A stretch of 64,000 nt of DNA from Cloacibacterium caeni (GTDB taxonomy: Bacteria > Bacteroidota > Bacteroidia > Flavobacteriales > Weeksellaceae), in NCBI RefSeq assembly GCF_907163125.1, contig NZ_OU015319.1:1736001-1800000 (forward strand), written 5' to 3'. The translations under genes were made by a program, and so were the position numbers. Positions 1 through 9,060 of this stretch are shown here, one piece after another (the first letter of the stretch is position 1; each line of letters opens with the position of its first letter). Below the pieces are notes generated by a model. It was not told the origin of the DNA. It saw only the letters and a program-made list of their open reading frames with translations, and did no database searches.

Positions 1-618
1 CCAAATAATGACAAAATAAATAGAATATATAAAATTGTAGGTAGTCTATTATTTTATCCATCTTTAATATTATCAATATTTACTTTATTTTTCTTTTATA
101 GAGAATTTAAACAAATTGATGAAAATCCTAACAAGATTATTAATGATTCAATTTCAATAAGTAGTAAATATCATCCGAATGAGATAAATAAAATAATTTA
201 TTCCAAAGGAATATTAATGGCTGAGCTAAAATCTGGAAATTTTGAACTTATTGATGATACTCTTATATATAAGTCTTACATCTCAATTCCCCAAAAAACC
301 GTATATGAAAATAGTATTAGAGAATTGTTTTTAACTATCACTAAATTAGAACTTGAAATCAATTCAAAAATTAAAAATGGAGAAAAACCAACAAAAAAAA
401 TCAATAAACATAATGAGTTATTAAAAAAATACAATCAAAATGTTAAAGAGCTTAATTTAATTAATGAAAAAATTAAGAACGATTACATAACTTATAAAAT
501 AGAAAATCCTTCTTGGTGGTATTTTAAAAGTAATCAAAGAATGGTATATATATTTTTAGTTTTAATCATTTTGACTTTAATTGGAAAGTTTTTACTATTT
601 GTAAGTAAAATAAAGTAA
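1..618 (+). CDS. Hypothetical membrane protein, 5' end outside window
   Basis: The reading frame is open from base 1 to the stop at 618, so at least 205 residues are encoded and the true start is probably left of the window; the ATG at 217 is internal to this open frame. Two hydrophobic segments are visible, at about residues 12-33 and 181-201 of the partial product. Between them lies a highly charged, Lys/Glu/Asn-rich stretch that could form a helical or coiled domain. The DNA is very A/T-rich, more so than the housekeeping genes to the right, which suggests an accessory gene. The next gene follows on the same strand after about 50 bp and is also a membrane protein, so they may be one transcription unit. 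I do not recognise the family. Confidence 0.55.
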   Translation, partial: PNNDKINRIYKIVGSLLFYPSLILSIFTLFFFYREFKQIDENPNKIINDSISISSKYHPNEINKIIYSKGILMAELKSGNFELIDDTLIYKSYISIPQKTVYENSIRELFLTITKLELEINSKIKNGEKPTKKINKHNELLKKYNQNVKELNLINEKIKNDYITYKIENPSWWYFKSNQRMVYIFLVLIILTLIGKFLLFVSKIK

Positions 619-670
619 TAATGAAAACAAAATGCTTTTTTAATGTTTTTTTCGCTATTAAAACTTATCT

Positions 671-1402
671 ATGAAAAATCCATTTGAATTAATAAGAGAA
701 ATTGAATATAATAATTTAGAAACTTCAAGAAAGAATTTCCAAACAAACATTTCAAATATTGAGAGTTTCATCATATGGATTGTTAGTTTTGCAATAACTG
801 GAATTGGATTAATGATCTCAAATTTAGAAAAACTAAAATTAGCAATTTCATATGAAAATGTTAAATGTGTATTAGTTTTTTTTGTTTGCACGTTAATTTT
901 TGGCATTTTTAATCGTTATTCTATTTTCCGTTTTTTAATACTTTCCCAAAGAATTGAAAACTACGTAAAACTATCATTATCTAATTCAGATTTCCCAGAA
1001 ATTAATCCTAACAAACTTCCTAATGATATAAATTTTTCAGAACTTATTGATAAATTTAAATTAGACTATGATTTAGATTATTCTAATCATTTTGAAGTAT
1101 ACGAAAAGCTTAACTCGACTGAAAAAATAAAAGCTATTAATGACTTAAAAGCTAGATATTATGAAGTTGGTGAGTTTTTACACAAAACCTATAACGAAGG
1201 TTTAGAAAATGTAAGAAATATTTACAAAGAAGCATATGGTATAAGCGAGAGTAAAAGCAGAAAAATATTTTATATGAAACAATCTAAAATTTCTAAAAAT
1301 TTTAACTTGTGGAAATGTTTTGTTGATTTATCATTTATTTTTTCTTGTCTTTCCTTCATAATAGCAATTTTAATTTTAGTTATAGGAACATTTTATAATT
1401 AG
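671..1402 (+). CDS. Hypothetical membrane protein (243 aa)
   Basis: The product begins MKNPFELIREIEY. It has two N-terminal hydrophobic segments (about residues 33-50 and 65-90), a charged cytosolic-looking middle of roughly 125 residues, and one C-terminal membrane segment (about 219-241). No enzymatic motif is visible. Base composition matches the A/T-rich gene upstream and differs from the serine hydrolase downstream. The two together look like a small accessory membrane module. The start is the first in-frame ATG after the preceding stop codon. No family is recognised, and the topology is inferred from hydrophobicity only. Confidence 0.6.
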   Translation: MKNPFELIREIEYNNLETSRKNFQTNISNIESFIIWIVSFAITGIGLMISNLEKLKLAISYENVKCVLVFFVCTLIFGIFNRYSIFRFLILSQRIENYVKLSLSNSDFPEINPNKLPNDINFSELIDKFKLDYDLDYSNHFEVYEKLNSTEKIKAINDLKARYYEVGEFLHKTYNEGLENVRNIYKEAYGISESKSRKIFYMKQSKISKNFNLWKCFVDLSFIFSCLSFIIAILILVIGTFYN

Positions 1403-1573
1403 AAAACAACTTTTCCGAATTCTCTGACTTCGGAGTATTAATTTTTTTCTATGTAAAGATTCCTACGGAAATCGAAGATTCGACGGAGTCAATGACAAAC
1501 TATGTGTAAAAAATTATATTTCTAAAAATTTAACCTTCCCGCCAAATCTCCATCAAAGAGCTAAAACCAGTTG

Positions 1574-2647
1574 ATGAAAACTTTGAGAATTTTACCGTTT
1601 TTAGTGTTACTCCCGTTTTTTGGTTGCAGCAGTAGTGAAGATGAACCTACGCCAACTCCCACAGAAACGATGTATTTCCCTAATAATACAGACAGCAATT
1701 GGGAAACCAAATCTATTGCCAGTCTCGGTTGGAACCAAAGTGCAGTGCAACCGCTTAAAGATTTCTTGGCAGAAAAACATTCTAAATCTTTTATGATTCT
1801 CGTAAACGGTAGAATTGTGATGGAAGAATATTTCAACGGACACAATGCTACTGCAACTTGGCAATGGAACAGCGCAGGAAAAACGCTGGTTTCTACCACC
1901 ACAGGAATTGCTCAACAAGAAGGTTTACTGAACATCAACAATAAAGTTTCTCAATATTTAGGAAACGGCTGGACAAGCGAACCTCTGGAAAAAGAAAACC
2001 TCATCACGCCGAGACATTTACTCACCATGACTTCTGGTCTTAATGACGAGAGCAACCTCGTGATAAAACCCAATCTTACATATTTAGCAGATGCAGGAAG
2101 CAGATGGTCTTACAGCAATGTTTTTCAGCTTTTGATAAATGTGATTGGTAAAGCGAGCAATCAAGATTTTGAAACGTATTTTAACGCCAAACTGAAAAAT
2201 AAAATCGGGATGGATGGTTTCTGGAATTTCGGGGCTATTTTCACCATTTATCATAGCAATACCAGAAGTATGGCGAGATTTGGACTGCTTTTCCTGAACA
2301 AAGGAAAATGGAAAAACGAACAAATCATCAATGAAACTTATCTGAACGAAGCCATTTCTACTTCTCAAAATATCAATCCTTCTTACGGTTATCTTTGGTG
2401 GCTCAATGGAAAATCTAAATACATGGTTCCGGGCTCGCAAACGGTTTATCCCACTGCTTTAGTTCCTAATGCTCCTGCAGATATGTATGCAGCGATGGGC
2501 GCCGAAGATCAAAGAATTTATGTAATTCCGAGTAAAAATATGGTGGTCATCAGAATGGGCGATGCTTCGGATCCGCAGAATCCTAATTTTGCATTGTCTG
2601 GTTTTGATGCTGCACTTTGGGATAAAATTAATGCGGTGGTTAGATAG
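1574..2647 (+). CDS. Serine hydrolase, beta-lactamase/class C family lipoprotein
   Basis: This is a predicted envelope lipoprotein: a hydrophobic leader ends in FFGC (lipobox Cys18), followed by a Ser/Glu/Pro-rich tether. The mature domain has the penicillin-binding/class C fold signature: the nucleophile motif S-A-G-K at residues 100-103 and the Y-S-N motif at 180-182. The late strand IYVIPSKNMVVIRMG is where the KTG-like box normally sits, but I see no clear KTG. Such proteins hydrolyse esters or peptidoglycan-type amides, and few are true beta-lactamases. The ATG at 1574 is preferred over the TTG at 1571. It stands alone, with repeat-bearing spacers on both sides. Confidence 0.85.
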   Translation: MKTLRILPFLVLLPFFGCSSSEDEPTPTPTETMYFPNNTDSNWETKSIASLGWNQSAVQPLKDFLAEKHSKSFMILVNGRIVMEEYFNGHNATATWQWNSAGKTLVSTTTGIAQQEGLLNINNKVSQYLGNGWTSEPLEKENLITPRHLLTMTSGLNDESNLVIKPNLTYLADAGSRWSYSNVFQLLINVIGKASNQDFETYFNAKLKNKIGMDGFWNFGAIFTIYHSNTRSMARFGLLFLNKGKWKNEQIINETYLNEAISTSQNINPSYGYLWWLNGKSKYMVPGSQTVYPTALVPNAPADMYAAMGAEDQRIYVIPSKNMVVIRMGDASDPQNPNFALSGFDAALWDKINAVVR

Positions 2648-2723
2648 ATTTTTTCACGCAATGTCGCAAAGGTTTTTCGCAATGAGCGCAAAGATTTTTA
2701 ACAAATTTTTCATGCTTTAAGCG

Positions 2724-2794
2724 AGCAAAGTTGACGAATAAATTCGTTTTTAAGCTTTCGCTTTTTCAATTCGCTTGCGAATTTTAGCTTTGCT
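2724..2794. repeat. MITE-like dispersed repeat, copy 1
   Basis: A 71-bp element begins AGCAAAG and ends CTTTGCT. It contains two internal palindromes, one around AATAAATTCG and one AATTCGCTTGCGAATT. Related copies lie at 27301-27369 and, inverted, at 42471-42544. The rest of the 364-bp gap between 2648 and 3011 has further GCAAAG-type words and a heptamer tract but no gene. Confidence 0.6.
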
Positions 2795-2969
2795 TTCTTA
2801 AATATTAGTTTTTATTATTCAGAATCTTTGCGTTTTAAAAACATTAAGCATTAACGATTTTTGCAAAATTACTTTACTCAAAATATTTGATAAAAAAATT
2901 CAAAATTTGCTTTCTTTGAATAGAGGAAAATAAATTTTGAATTTTTAGTTTATGCAATTTTTTGAGATG

Positions 2970-3011
2970 CTCACATCTCATGTCTTGTATCTAGTATCTC
3001 ACATCTAGAAT
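2970..3011. repeat. Degenerate heptamer tandem tract
   Basis: Six consecutive 7-bp units of the form CTnnnAT (CTCACAT, CTCATGT, CTTGTAT, CTAGTAT, CTCACAT, CTAGAAT) directly abut the stop codon of the minus-strand DUF1684 gene. The period is exactly 7 bp with no slippage. Similar tracts with other words are at 41023, 59178, 60771 and 61120. Confidence 0.7.
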
Positions 3012-3656
3012 CTAATGCTCAAACCAAATATTTTGGTATTTCACGCCTGCTTCGATAGGTAATTGCAACCAGTTATGCTGAGGAACAATTGGGCAACTGT
3101 AATCCGTAGCGTTATAAGCACATAACGGATGATACGCTTTATTGAAATCAATAATCAATTCATCATTTTGAGGAATTCTTAAATCCAAATATCTTCCACC
3201 ACCATACGTATCTTTTCCGTTGGTTTCATCTTTGAAAGGCAAAAATAAATAATCCTGATATTCTGGGTCATCTAACAAGGCTAAACTTTGATAAACCGTC
3301 AAAACCTGTTCTGCTCCATTCAGCGTGAAATATGCTTTCCCGAATTCTCTGTATTTTTTGGTTCTTCCAGACGAAGTAGGAATTTCAAAAGGAACCGCGT
3401 TTTCGGTTTTTACCAATTTCGCTTTTACACGATAAGTTAAATCAATAGGAAAAAACGGATGAGACTTGAATTTCTTGAAATTAGAACCACGCAAAGGTGT
3501 TTCTTCTTCTGTTTTGTATTCTTTATTAAGTTCTTTTTGAAAGGTTTCGATTTCTAGAATTTCGACAGGAAATTGTTTTTTATCGGTTTTATTTTTAAGA
3601 CCTTGACCAAAGGCAAAACTTGAAACTAAGAGTAAAAGTAGGTAAATCTTCTTCAT
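3012..3656 (-). CDS. DUF1684 domain protein, secreted
   Basis: The 214-residue product has a cleavable-looking signal peptide (about residues 1-18, ending FAFGQ). The DUF1684 pattern follows: a conserved YGGGRYLDL block and a later CAYN...CPIVPQHNWL block with two cysteines. The biochemical function of DUF1684 is not known to me. The start codon ATG (3654-3656 on the complement) immediately follows the stop codon of the upstream gene at 3657, so the two are almost certainly translationally coupled. Its 3' end touches a heptamer tandem tract. Confidence 0.8.
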   Translation of the reverse strand: MKKIYLLLLLVSSFAFGQGLKNKTDKKQFPVEILEIETFQKELNKEYKTEEETPLRGSNFKKFKSHPFFPIDLTYRVKAKLVKTENAVPFEIPTSSGRTKKYREFGKAYFTLNGAEQVLTVYQSLALLDDPEYQDYLFLPFKDETNGKDTYGGGRYLDLRIPQNDELIIDFNKAYHPLCAYNATDYSCPIVPQHNWLQLPIEAGVKYQNIWFEH

Positions 3657-4046
3657 TTAAATTAATTTTATAGTATAAACATCGCTTTCATTTCTATCAA
3701 TATCAGTCACCAAAAAACCTCCTTCTTGCGGAATTTCTTCTACGAAATCAAAGAGTTTGCAATCTTTAGGCAATCCAGAAAAAATAAGGGTAAACCAATA
3801 TTCTTTCACAGGCGGAACTTCCGTCCAGTAAGGAAACATCGAGATATTTTCCCAGAATAAAAGTTGGCTTCGGTGCCCCGTAAATTTATCCACCAAGAAC
3901 GTGGTGCGCCAAATTCTTACGAGATTTCCAATCAAATAATTATTCTGAAAACCACAATGCACGATAACTTGCTTCTCTTCCTCGAATTTCGTGTCGAGTT
4001 GTGAGAGCAATTCGGGAGCAATATTGGGTTTGATAATGGTAGCCAT
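3657..4046 (-). CDS. Conserved hypothetical protein (129 aa)
   Basis: This is a soluble 129-residue protein without signal peptide or membrane segment. It begins MATIIKPNIAPELL and is rich in aromatic residues (several Trp/Phe/Tyr) in its middle. No catalytic motif is evident. Its TAA stop abuts the ATG of the DUF1684 gene with no intervening base, indicating a coupled two-gene operon. The family is not recognised. Confidence 0.65.
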   Translation of the reverse strand: MATIIKPNIAPELLSQLDTKFEEEKQVIVHCGFQNNYLIGNLVRIWRTTFLVDKFTGHRSQLLFWENISMFPYWTEVPPVKEYWFTLIFSGLPKDCKLFDFVEEIPQEGGFLVTDIDRNESDVYTIKLI

Positions 4047-4117
4047 TGATAAAAATTCAACGGCACAAGTTAAGAATTTTTAGAAAATAAATGGAGGTTA
4101 TCTTCCTCAAAATTTCA

Positions 4118-5539
4118 TTAACATTCTGCCACGTTCACGGCAACTGCTAAACCACCTTCAGAAGTTTCCTTGTACTTAGAATTCATGTCTAGTGCAGTTT
4201 CCCACATGGATTTAATGACATCATCCAGAGAAACTCTGGCTTTAGAAGGATCGCTTTCTAGCGCGATATGACAAGCGGTAATCGCTTTCATAGCACCCAT
4301 AGAATTTCTCTCAATACACGGAATCTGCACCAATCCACCAATTGGGTCGCAAGTGAGACCAAGGTGATGTTCCATCGCAATTTCTGCTGCCATCATTACT
4401 TGAGCTGGAGTTCCGCCCGAAATTTCTGTCAAACCAGCTGCCGCCATCGCCGAAGAAACACCGATTTCTGCTTGGCAACCTCCCATCGCTGCAGAAATGG
4501 TTGCATTTTTCTTGAAAAGCGTACCGATTTCTCCCGCTACTAAAATAAATCTGATGATATCTTCTTCTGAGTTAAATTCTGTAAAGGTTTGAGAATACAT
4601 GAGCACCGCAGGAATTACACCACTCGCTCCATTCGTAGGTGCCGTGATAATTCTACCAAAACTGGCATTTTCTTCGTTTACAGCCAATGCAAAACATGAA
4701 ATCCAACGGGTAATTTGATTGAAATCTTTAGGAGAATTTTTTACCGCAGCAAACCATTCGTTTATATTTTTGTAAATAACGTCTTCGCCTAATAATTTTC
4801 GATTGAAATCAGCAGCTCTTCTCGTTACATTAAGTCCACCCGGTAAAACACCTTCTTTATTAACGCCTTTGTAAATGCATTCTTTAATTTGTTGCCAAAT
4901 GTAAAGTGCTTCACTTCTCGTTTCTTCTTTGGTTCTCCAAGCTTCTTCATTGATGTATACCAAATCAGAAAGTCTCTGTACTCCTAATTTTTCACAATAT
5001 TTAGAAATATCTTCGCCTTTATGACAAGGATAAGGTGTTCTGATACAATGACTTTCTATAGAATTATCTTCTTGAGTCGCCACAAAACCGCCACCAACAG
5101 AATAGTAGTCATTTTCTAAAATTTCGCCGTTGTTAAAAACCGCTTTGAAAATCATTCCATTTGGGTGAAAATCTAAAGATTTTTGCATATTCAGCACCAA
5201 ATGTTTTCCATAAATAAAAGGAATTTCTTTTTCAGCACCTAAAATCAATTTCCCAGAATTTTTGATTTCGGCTATTTTAGCATCTATTTTATCGGTATCT
5301 ATTTTTTTAAAATTTTCTCCGCTTAAACCCAGCATTCCGGCAATATCTGTTCCGTGACCAATTCCTGTTTTGGCAAGCGAGCCAAAAAACTCTACATACA
5401 CTTCTGCCACCTCTGAAATCTGATGATTTCTTCTGATTTCACACAGAAACATTTCCGCTGCATTCCAAGGTCCCATCGTATGAGACGAAGATGGCCCAAT
5501 TCCTACTTTTATGATTTCAAAAACCGAAATACTCTCCAT
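4118..5539 (-). CDS. sdaA: L-serine ammonia-lyase, single-chain iron-sulfur type
   Basis: It deaminates L-serine to pyruvate and ammonia using a [4Fe-4S] cluster. The single 473-residue chain combines the beta domain ([14 protein letters not shown] near residues 15-28) and the catalytic alpha domain. Cluster-ligand cysteines are visible at Cys355 (GGCQAEIG), Cys397 (LTCDPIGG) and Cys408 (IPCIERN). The protein ends in Cys473 as its last residue, as in the family's known tail-in-mouth arrangement in which the C-terminal Cys occupies the cluster site. A minus-strand TATCTTTG -7 element lies about 25 bp upstream. It appears monocistronic. Confidence 0.95.
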   Translation of the reverse strand: MESISVFEIIKVGIGPSSSHTMGPWNAAEMFLCEIRRNHQISEVAEVYVEFFGSLAKTGIGHGTDIAGMLGLSGENFKKIDTDKIDAKIAEIKNSGKLILGAEKEIPFIYGKHLVLNMQKSLDFHPNGMIFKAVFNNGEILENDYYSVGGGFVATQEDNSIESHCIRTPYPCHKGEDISKYCEKLGVQRLSDLVYINEEAWRTKEETRSEALYIWQQIKECIYKGVNKEGVLPGGLNVTRRAADFNRKLLGEDVIYKNINEWFAAVKNSPKDFNQITRWISCFALAVNEENASFGRIITAPTNGASGVIPAVLMYSQTFTEFNSEEDIIRFILVAGEIGTLFKKNATISAAMGGCQAEIGVSSAMAAAGLTEISGGTPAQVMMAAEIAMEHHLGLTCDPIGGLVQIPCIERNSMGAMKAITACHIALESDPSKARVSLDDVIKSMWETALDMNSKYKETSEGGLAVAVNVAEC

Positions 5540-5564
5540 ATTGATTATTGATAAATGATTTTTA

Positions 5565-5572
5565 CAAAGATA
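5565..5572 (-). promoter_or_regulatory. -7 element upstream of sdaA
   Basis: The complement reads TATCTTTG, matching the Bacteroidetes TAnnTTTG -7 box, 25 bp before the sdaA ATG. No good TTG -33 element is seen at the expected distance. Confidence 0.5.
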
Positions 5573-5697
5573 AAATTATTAGGCAAACCATAAAAAATTA
5601 TTCATCCTTAAAATTTTGAAAATACCCCTTCAAATTTTGTAACAGATAAGCCACTTATTCTCAATTAATTTGCTCTTGAAAAAACAACTCATTTCCT

Positions 5698-7368
5698 ATG
5701 AAAATTATTCCCGAAAATCTAAAAAAATACCAGAAATTTATTTCTTTGGTACTCAAATATAGAAACAGCGATATTTTATCGGCTGCTTCAGACAAAGCAC
5801 TTGATGAATTGGCAGAAGATCAGGAACTTTCTGAAGAGTCTAATCGCTACACTTCGCCAGAAGAATTGGTAGAAGACCTCAAAAATATGGGGCCGACTTA
5901 TGTAAAAATCGGGCAAACTCTTTCTACAAGACCAGATTTATTGCCAGAACCTTATTTATTGGCATTGGCTTCTCTACAAGATGATGTAGAGGAAATTCCG
6001 TATTCAGAAATCCAAAAAATAGTGGAAGAGGAATTAGATACAAAAATTTCCAAAGCTTTTTTGAGTTTTGAAACCCAACCTTTGGCTTCAGCAAGTATTG
6101 GACAGGTTCACAAAGCGGTTTTGCGCTCTGGAAAAGAAGTAGCGGTGAAAATTCAAAGACCGGGAATTCGTAAAAATTTCATCGAAGATTTAGACACCTT
6201 GAAAGAATTATCAGACCTTGCTGTAAAACATTCTAAAACCGCCAAAAAATACGGAATAGACGATGTTCTAGACGAGATGAGACATATTCTCATTCACGAA
6301 CTAGATTACAACAGAGAAGCTCAAAATCTGATTGCTCTGGGCAAAAATCTAGAAAAATTTGAGCATATTGTGATTCCTCAACCTGTTTTAGACTACTCTA
6401 CTTCTAAAATTTTGACGATGGATTTCGTGGAAGGTCAAAAAATCACTTCTGTTCATGGAATTCAAAAAACGGAAATCGATTTTTCGGTGCTCATTGATGA
6501 ATTGGTAAAAGCTTATCTTCAACAAATTATTTTTGATGGTTTTGCGCATGCAGATCCGCATCCTGGAAATGTACACCTGACCAAAGACCGAAAAATTGCC
6601 TTAATGGATTTAGGAATGGTGGCGAAATTCAGCCCGAATTTGCAGGAACAAATCTTGAAATTGCTCATCGCTATTAGCAAATACAATGGTGAAGAAGTTT
6701 CTAAAGTGCTTCTAGAAATCAGTCAAGATGATAAAAACGCAGATATTATTGGTTTCAAAAAAGAAATTAACCGAATTGTACTGGATTCTCAGAACAGAAA
6801 TGCCGCAGAAATGCAAACGGGAAAAATGCTCATCAGAATGAATAAAATTGCCGCAGAAAAAGGAATCAGAATTGCGGTAGAACTGAATATTCTTGGAAAA
6901 ATTTTATTGAATTTAGACCAAATTGTAGCGGTTCTCGCTCCTCAATATGATTTGGCTGAAAACATGAAGCAGATTTTGGAGAAAATGATGGTTAAAAAAA
7001 TGGCTCACGAAGCCAAACCAGAAAATTTCTTTGCTCAATTGATAGAAACCAAAAAATTAGCCGAAAATCTTCCGGAAAGACTTAATAAAATCACCGAAAA
7101 TTTGGCTCAGAACCAGTTTCAGCTCAAAATAGATGCGATAGATGAAGAACGATTTACCGATGCCTTCCAAAAAGTAGCCAATAGAATTTCCATCGCACTT
7201 ATTATTGCTGCATTAATTATTGGCTCATCTCTATTGATGAGAGTTCCTAATTTTCAAATTTTTGGAATTTCTATAGCGATGTTTTTTTTCATCATTGCAT
7301 CGGTTTTCGGATTATGGCTCGCTTATAAAATGGTTATGAAAGACGAAGATTTTAAAAGAAAAAAATAA
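5698..7368 (+). CDS. ABC1/AarF/UbiB-family atypical kinase
   Basis: This membrane-associated protein-kinase-like protein belongs to the UbiB family, which supports quinone or isoprenoid-lipid metabolism. Family motifs are the KIGQ signature (residues 70-73), the Ala-rich nucleotide loop ASASIGQVH (about 130-138), the lysine motif VAVKIQRPG (148-156), the DGFAHADPHPGNV catalytic loop and the metal-binding LMDLG. Two C-terminal hydrophobic segments anchor it. At 556 residues it is of normal family length. A strong intrinsic terminator follows at 7404, so it is separate from the mla operon downstream. Its exact substrate cannot be told from sequence. Confidence 0.9.
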   Translation: MKIIPENLKKYQKFISLVLKYRNSDILSAASDKALDELAEDQELSEESNRYTSPEELVEDLKNMGPTYVKIGQTLSTRPDLLPEPYLLALASLQDDVEEIPYSEIQKIVEEELDTKISKAFLSFETQPLASASIGQVHKAVLRSGKEVAVKIQRPGIRKNFIEDLDTLKELSDLAVKHSKTAKKYGIDDVLDEMRHILIHELDYNREAQNLIALGKNLEKFEHIVIPQPVLDYSTSKILTMDFVEGQKITSVHGIQKTEIDFSVLIDELVKAYLQQIIFDGFAHADPHPGNVHLTKDRKIALMDLGMVAKFSPNLQEQILKLLIAISKYNGEEVSKVLLEISQDDKNADIIGFKKEINRIVLDSQNRNAAEMQTGKMLIRMNKIAAEKGIRIAVELNILGKILLNLDQIVAVLAPQYDLAENMKQILEKMMVKKMAHEAKPENFFAQLIETKKLAENLPERLNKITENLAQNQFQLKIDAIDEERFTDAFQKVANRISIALIIAALIIGSSLLMRVPNFQIFGISIAMFFFIIASVFGLWLAYKMVMKDEDFKRKK

Positions 7369-7403
7369 TCACCAAAAAAACAAGTCGCAAAATAAAAAGT
7401 TTT

Positions 7404-7438
7404 CCGCTGTCATAAAAAATGACTGCGGTTTTTTTTTT
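7404..7438 (+). terminator. Intrinsic terminator after UbiB-like gene
   Basis: Stem arms CCGCTGTCAT and ATGACTGCGG (one T-T mismatch) are followed by a run of ten T. Confidence 0.85.
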
Positions 7439-7487
7439 GTTATCAAATAATTAACAGGAATTTTAAGGATAAATCAAAAAATTTCAG

Positions 7488-7495
7488 TAAATTTG
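7488..7495 (+). promoter_or_regulatory. -7 element of the mlaEFD operon
   Basis: TAAATTTG (TAnnTTTG class) lies 12-13 bp before the first possible ATG at 7508 and 21 bp before the ATG at 7517. Placing the transcription start about 6 bp downstream favours the ATG at 7517, which leaves a short leader. The -33 element is weak. Confidence 0.5.
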
Positions 7496-7507
7496 ATAGA
7501 AGTTTAA

Positions 7508-8296
7508 ATGTTTATTATGAAAGTTTTTTATCAAATAGTACAATCTTTAAAAAACTTCATCGTAGAGATAGGCGAAATGAGCTATTTCAGCATAAGATTT
7601 TTAAAAGAATTTTATAAAAAACCTTATGATTTTCAAGAATTCCTGAAACAATGTTACAGCATTGGTAACCGCTCACTTTTTCTAGTTTCTGTTACGGGAT
7701 TTATCATCGGTTTGGTTTTTACTTTACAAACCCGCCCTACTTTAATGGAATTTGGTGCTGTTTCTTGGATGCCTTCCATGGTGAGTATTTCCATTATTAG
7801 AGAAATCGGGCCGATTATTACTGGGCTGATTTGTGCAGGAAAAATAGGCTCTGGAATAGGTGCAGAAATAGGTTCTATGCGCGTAACCGAACAAATAGAC
7901 GCTATGGAAGTTTCTGGAACCAATCCTTTTAAATATTTGGTGGTGACTAGAATTCTTGCGACGACTGCTATGCTACCGATTTTGGTTTTTTACAGTGATT
8001 TCATCGCAATTTTCGGGTCTTATTTGGTAGAAAATCTGAAAGGCGATGTTTCTTTTTTACAATATTTTAATCAAGTTTTTGACAATATAGAATTTAGTGA
8101 TTTGCTTCCTGCAACCATCAAGACTTTTTTCTTTGGTTTTGCCATAGGAATGGTAGGTTGTTTCAAAGGATACCAATGTAAATCAGGAACACGAGGTGTA
8201 GGAATTGCCGCCAATTCTGCGGTGGTTTACTCCTCCATGTTATTGTTTGTTATCGATTTTATCGCTGTATTAATTACCAATATTTTTATAGAATAA
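7508..8296 (+). CDS. mlaE: MlaE-type phospholipid ABC transporter permease
   Basis: This is the inner-membrane permease of a Mla-type phospholipid transporter. The 262-residue, strongly hydrophobic protein carries the MlaE core motif around IREIGPIITGLICAGKIGSG followed by GAEIGSMRVTEQIDAMEVSG. The C-terminal block GVGIAANSAVVYSSM is also typical. The next gene, the ATPase, starts 1 bp after this stop and the MCE-domain gene follows, giving the classic permease-ATPase-substrate-binding order. The start may instead be the in-frame ATG at 7517. Confidence 0.93.
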   Translation: MFIMKVFYQIVQSLKNFIVEIGEMSYFSIRFLKEFYKKPYDFQEFLKQCYSIGNRSLFLVSVTGFIIGLVFTLQTRPTLMEFGAVSWMPSMVSISIIREIGPIITGLICAGKIGSGIGAEIGSMRVTEQIDAMEVSGTNPFKYLVVTRILATTAMLPILVFYSDFIAIFGSYLVENLKGDVSFLQYFNQVFDNIEFSDLLPATIKTFFFGFAIGMVGCFKGYQCKSGTRGVGIAANSAVVYSSMLLFVIDFIAVLITNIFIE

Positions 8297-8297
8297 G

Positions 8298-9047
8298 ATG
8301 AATCCTAATGCTGCACATGAACCGATAATCAAAATTGAAAATCTCTATAAAAAATATGGAGACAATGTAGTTTTGGACGGATTTAACCTTAATCTTTATA
8401 AAGGAGAAAATCTGGTGATTATGGGAAAATCTGGTTCTGGAAAATCGGTGATGATAAAATGTTTGATTGGTTTAGAAATTCCAGACAGTGGAACGATAGA
8501 AATTATGAGCCAAAAATTAGAGCATCTTTCTCTGAAAGCTTTAGACGAAATAAGAGCAGACATTGGATTTTTATTTCAAGGAAGTGCGCTTTATGATTCT
8601 ATGACGGTGAGAGAAAATCTAGAGTTTCCGCTCAGAAGACATATTTCAAAGTTTGGAAATGTAAAAGACACTTTGCCTTTGGTAGAAGAAGCGCTGCAAA
8701 ATGTGGGACTCAAAAATGTAATTGATTTAATGCCGAATGAACTTTCAGGCGGTATGAAAAGAAGAGTTGCTCTTGCCAGAACACTTATTCTGAAACCAAA
8801 AATCATCATTTATGATGAACCAACCACCGGTTTAGACCCTATTACTTCTAAAGAAATTATCTTGCTCATGAAATCGGTGCAAGAAAAATATAAAACCTCG
8901 TCTATCATCATTACGCATGATGTAGACTGTGCTAGAGTTATTGCTAATAGAATGATTTTACTGATTGACGGAAAAAATTATGCAGAAGGAACATTTGCCG
9001 AACTTTCCACTTCACAAGACCCAAAAGTAAAAGCATTTTTTAAATAA
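8298..9047 (+). CDS. mlaF: MlaF-type ABC transporter ATPase
   Basis: This is the cytoplasmic ATPase of the Mla transporter. Motifs are Walker A GKSGSGKS (residues 43-50), ABC signature LSGGMKRR (149-156), Walker B IIIYDEP (169-175) with the following TTGLDP D-loop region, and the H-switch in IIITHDVD (His207). Its ATG lies one base after the mlaE stop, consistent with coupled translation and equal stoichiometry. At 249 residues it is of normal length. It energises lipid movement through MlaE. Confidence 0.95.
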   Translation: MNPNAAHEPIIKIENLYKKYGDNVVLDGFNLNLYKGENLVIMGKSGSGKSVMIKCLIGLEIPDSGTIEIMSQKLEHLSLKALDEIRADIGFLFQGSALYDSMTVRENLEFPLRRHISKFGNVKDTLPLVEEALQNVGLKNVIDLMPNELSGGMKRRVALARTLILKPKIIIYDEPTTGLDPITSKEIILLMKSVQEKYKTSSIIITHDVDCARVIANRMILLIDGKNYAEGTFAELSTSQDPKVKAFFK

Positions 9048-9060
9048 GTTTTTTAAAAAC

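Noticed and set aside
1561-1918. Minus-strand open frames opposite the serine hydrolase
   Set aside because: They lie entirely within a well-supported plus-strand lipoprotein gene and encode no recognisable protein.
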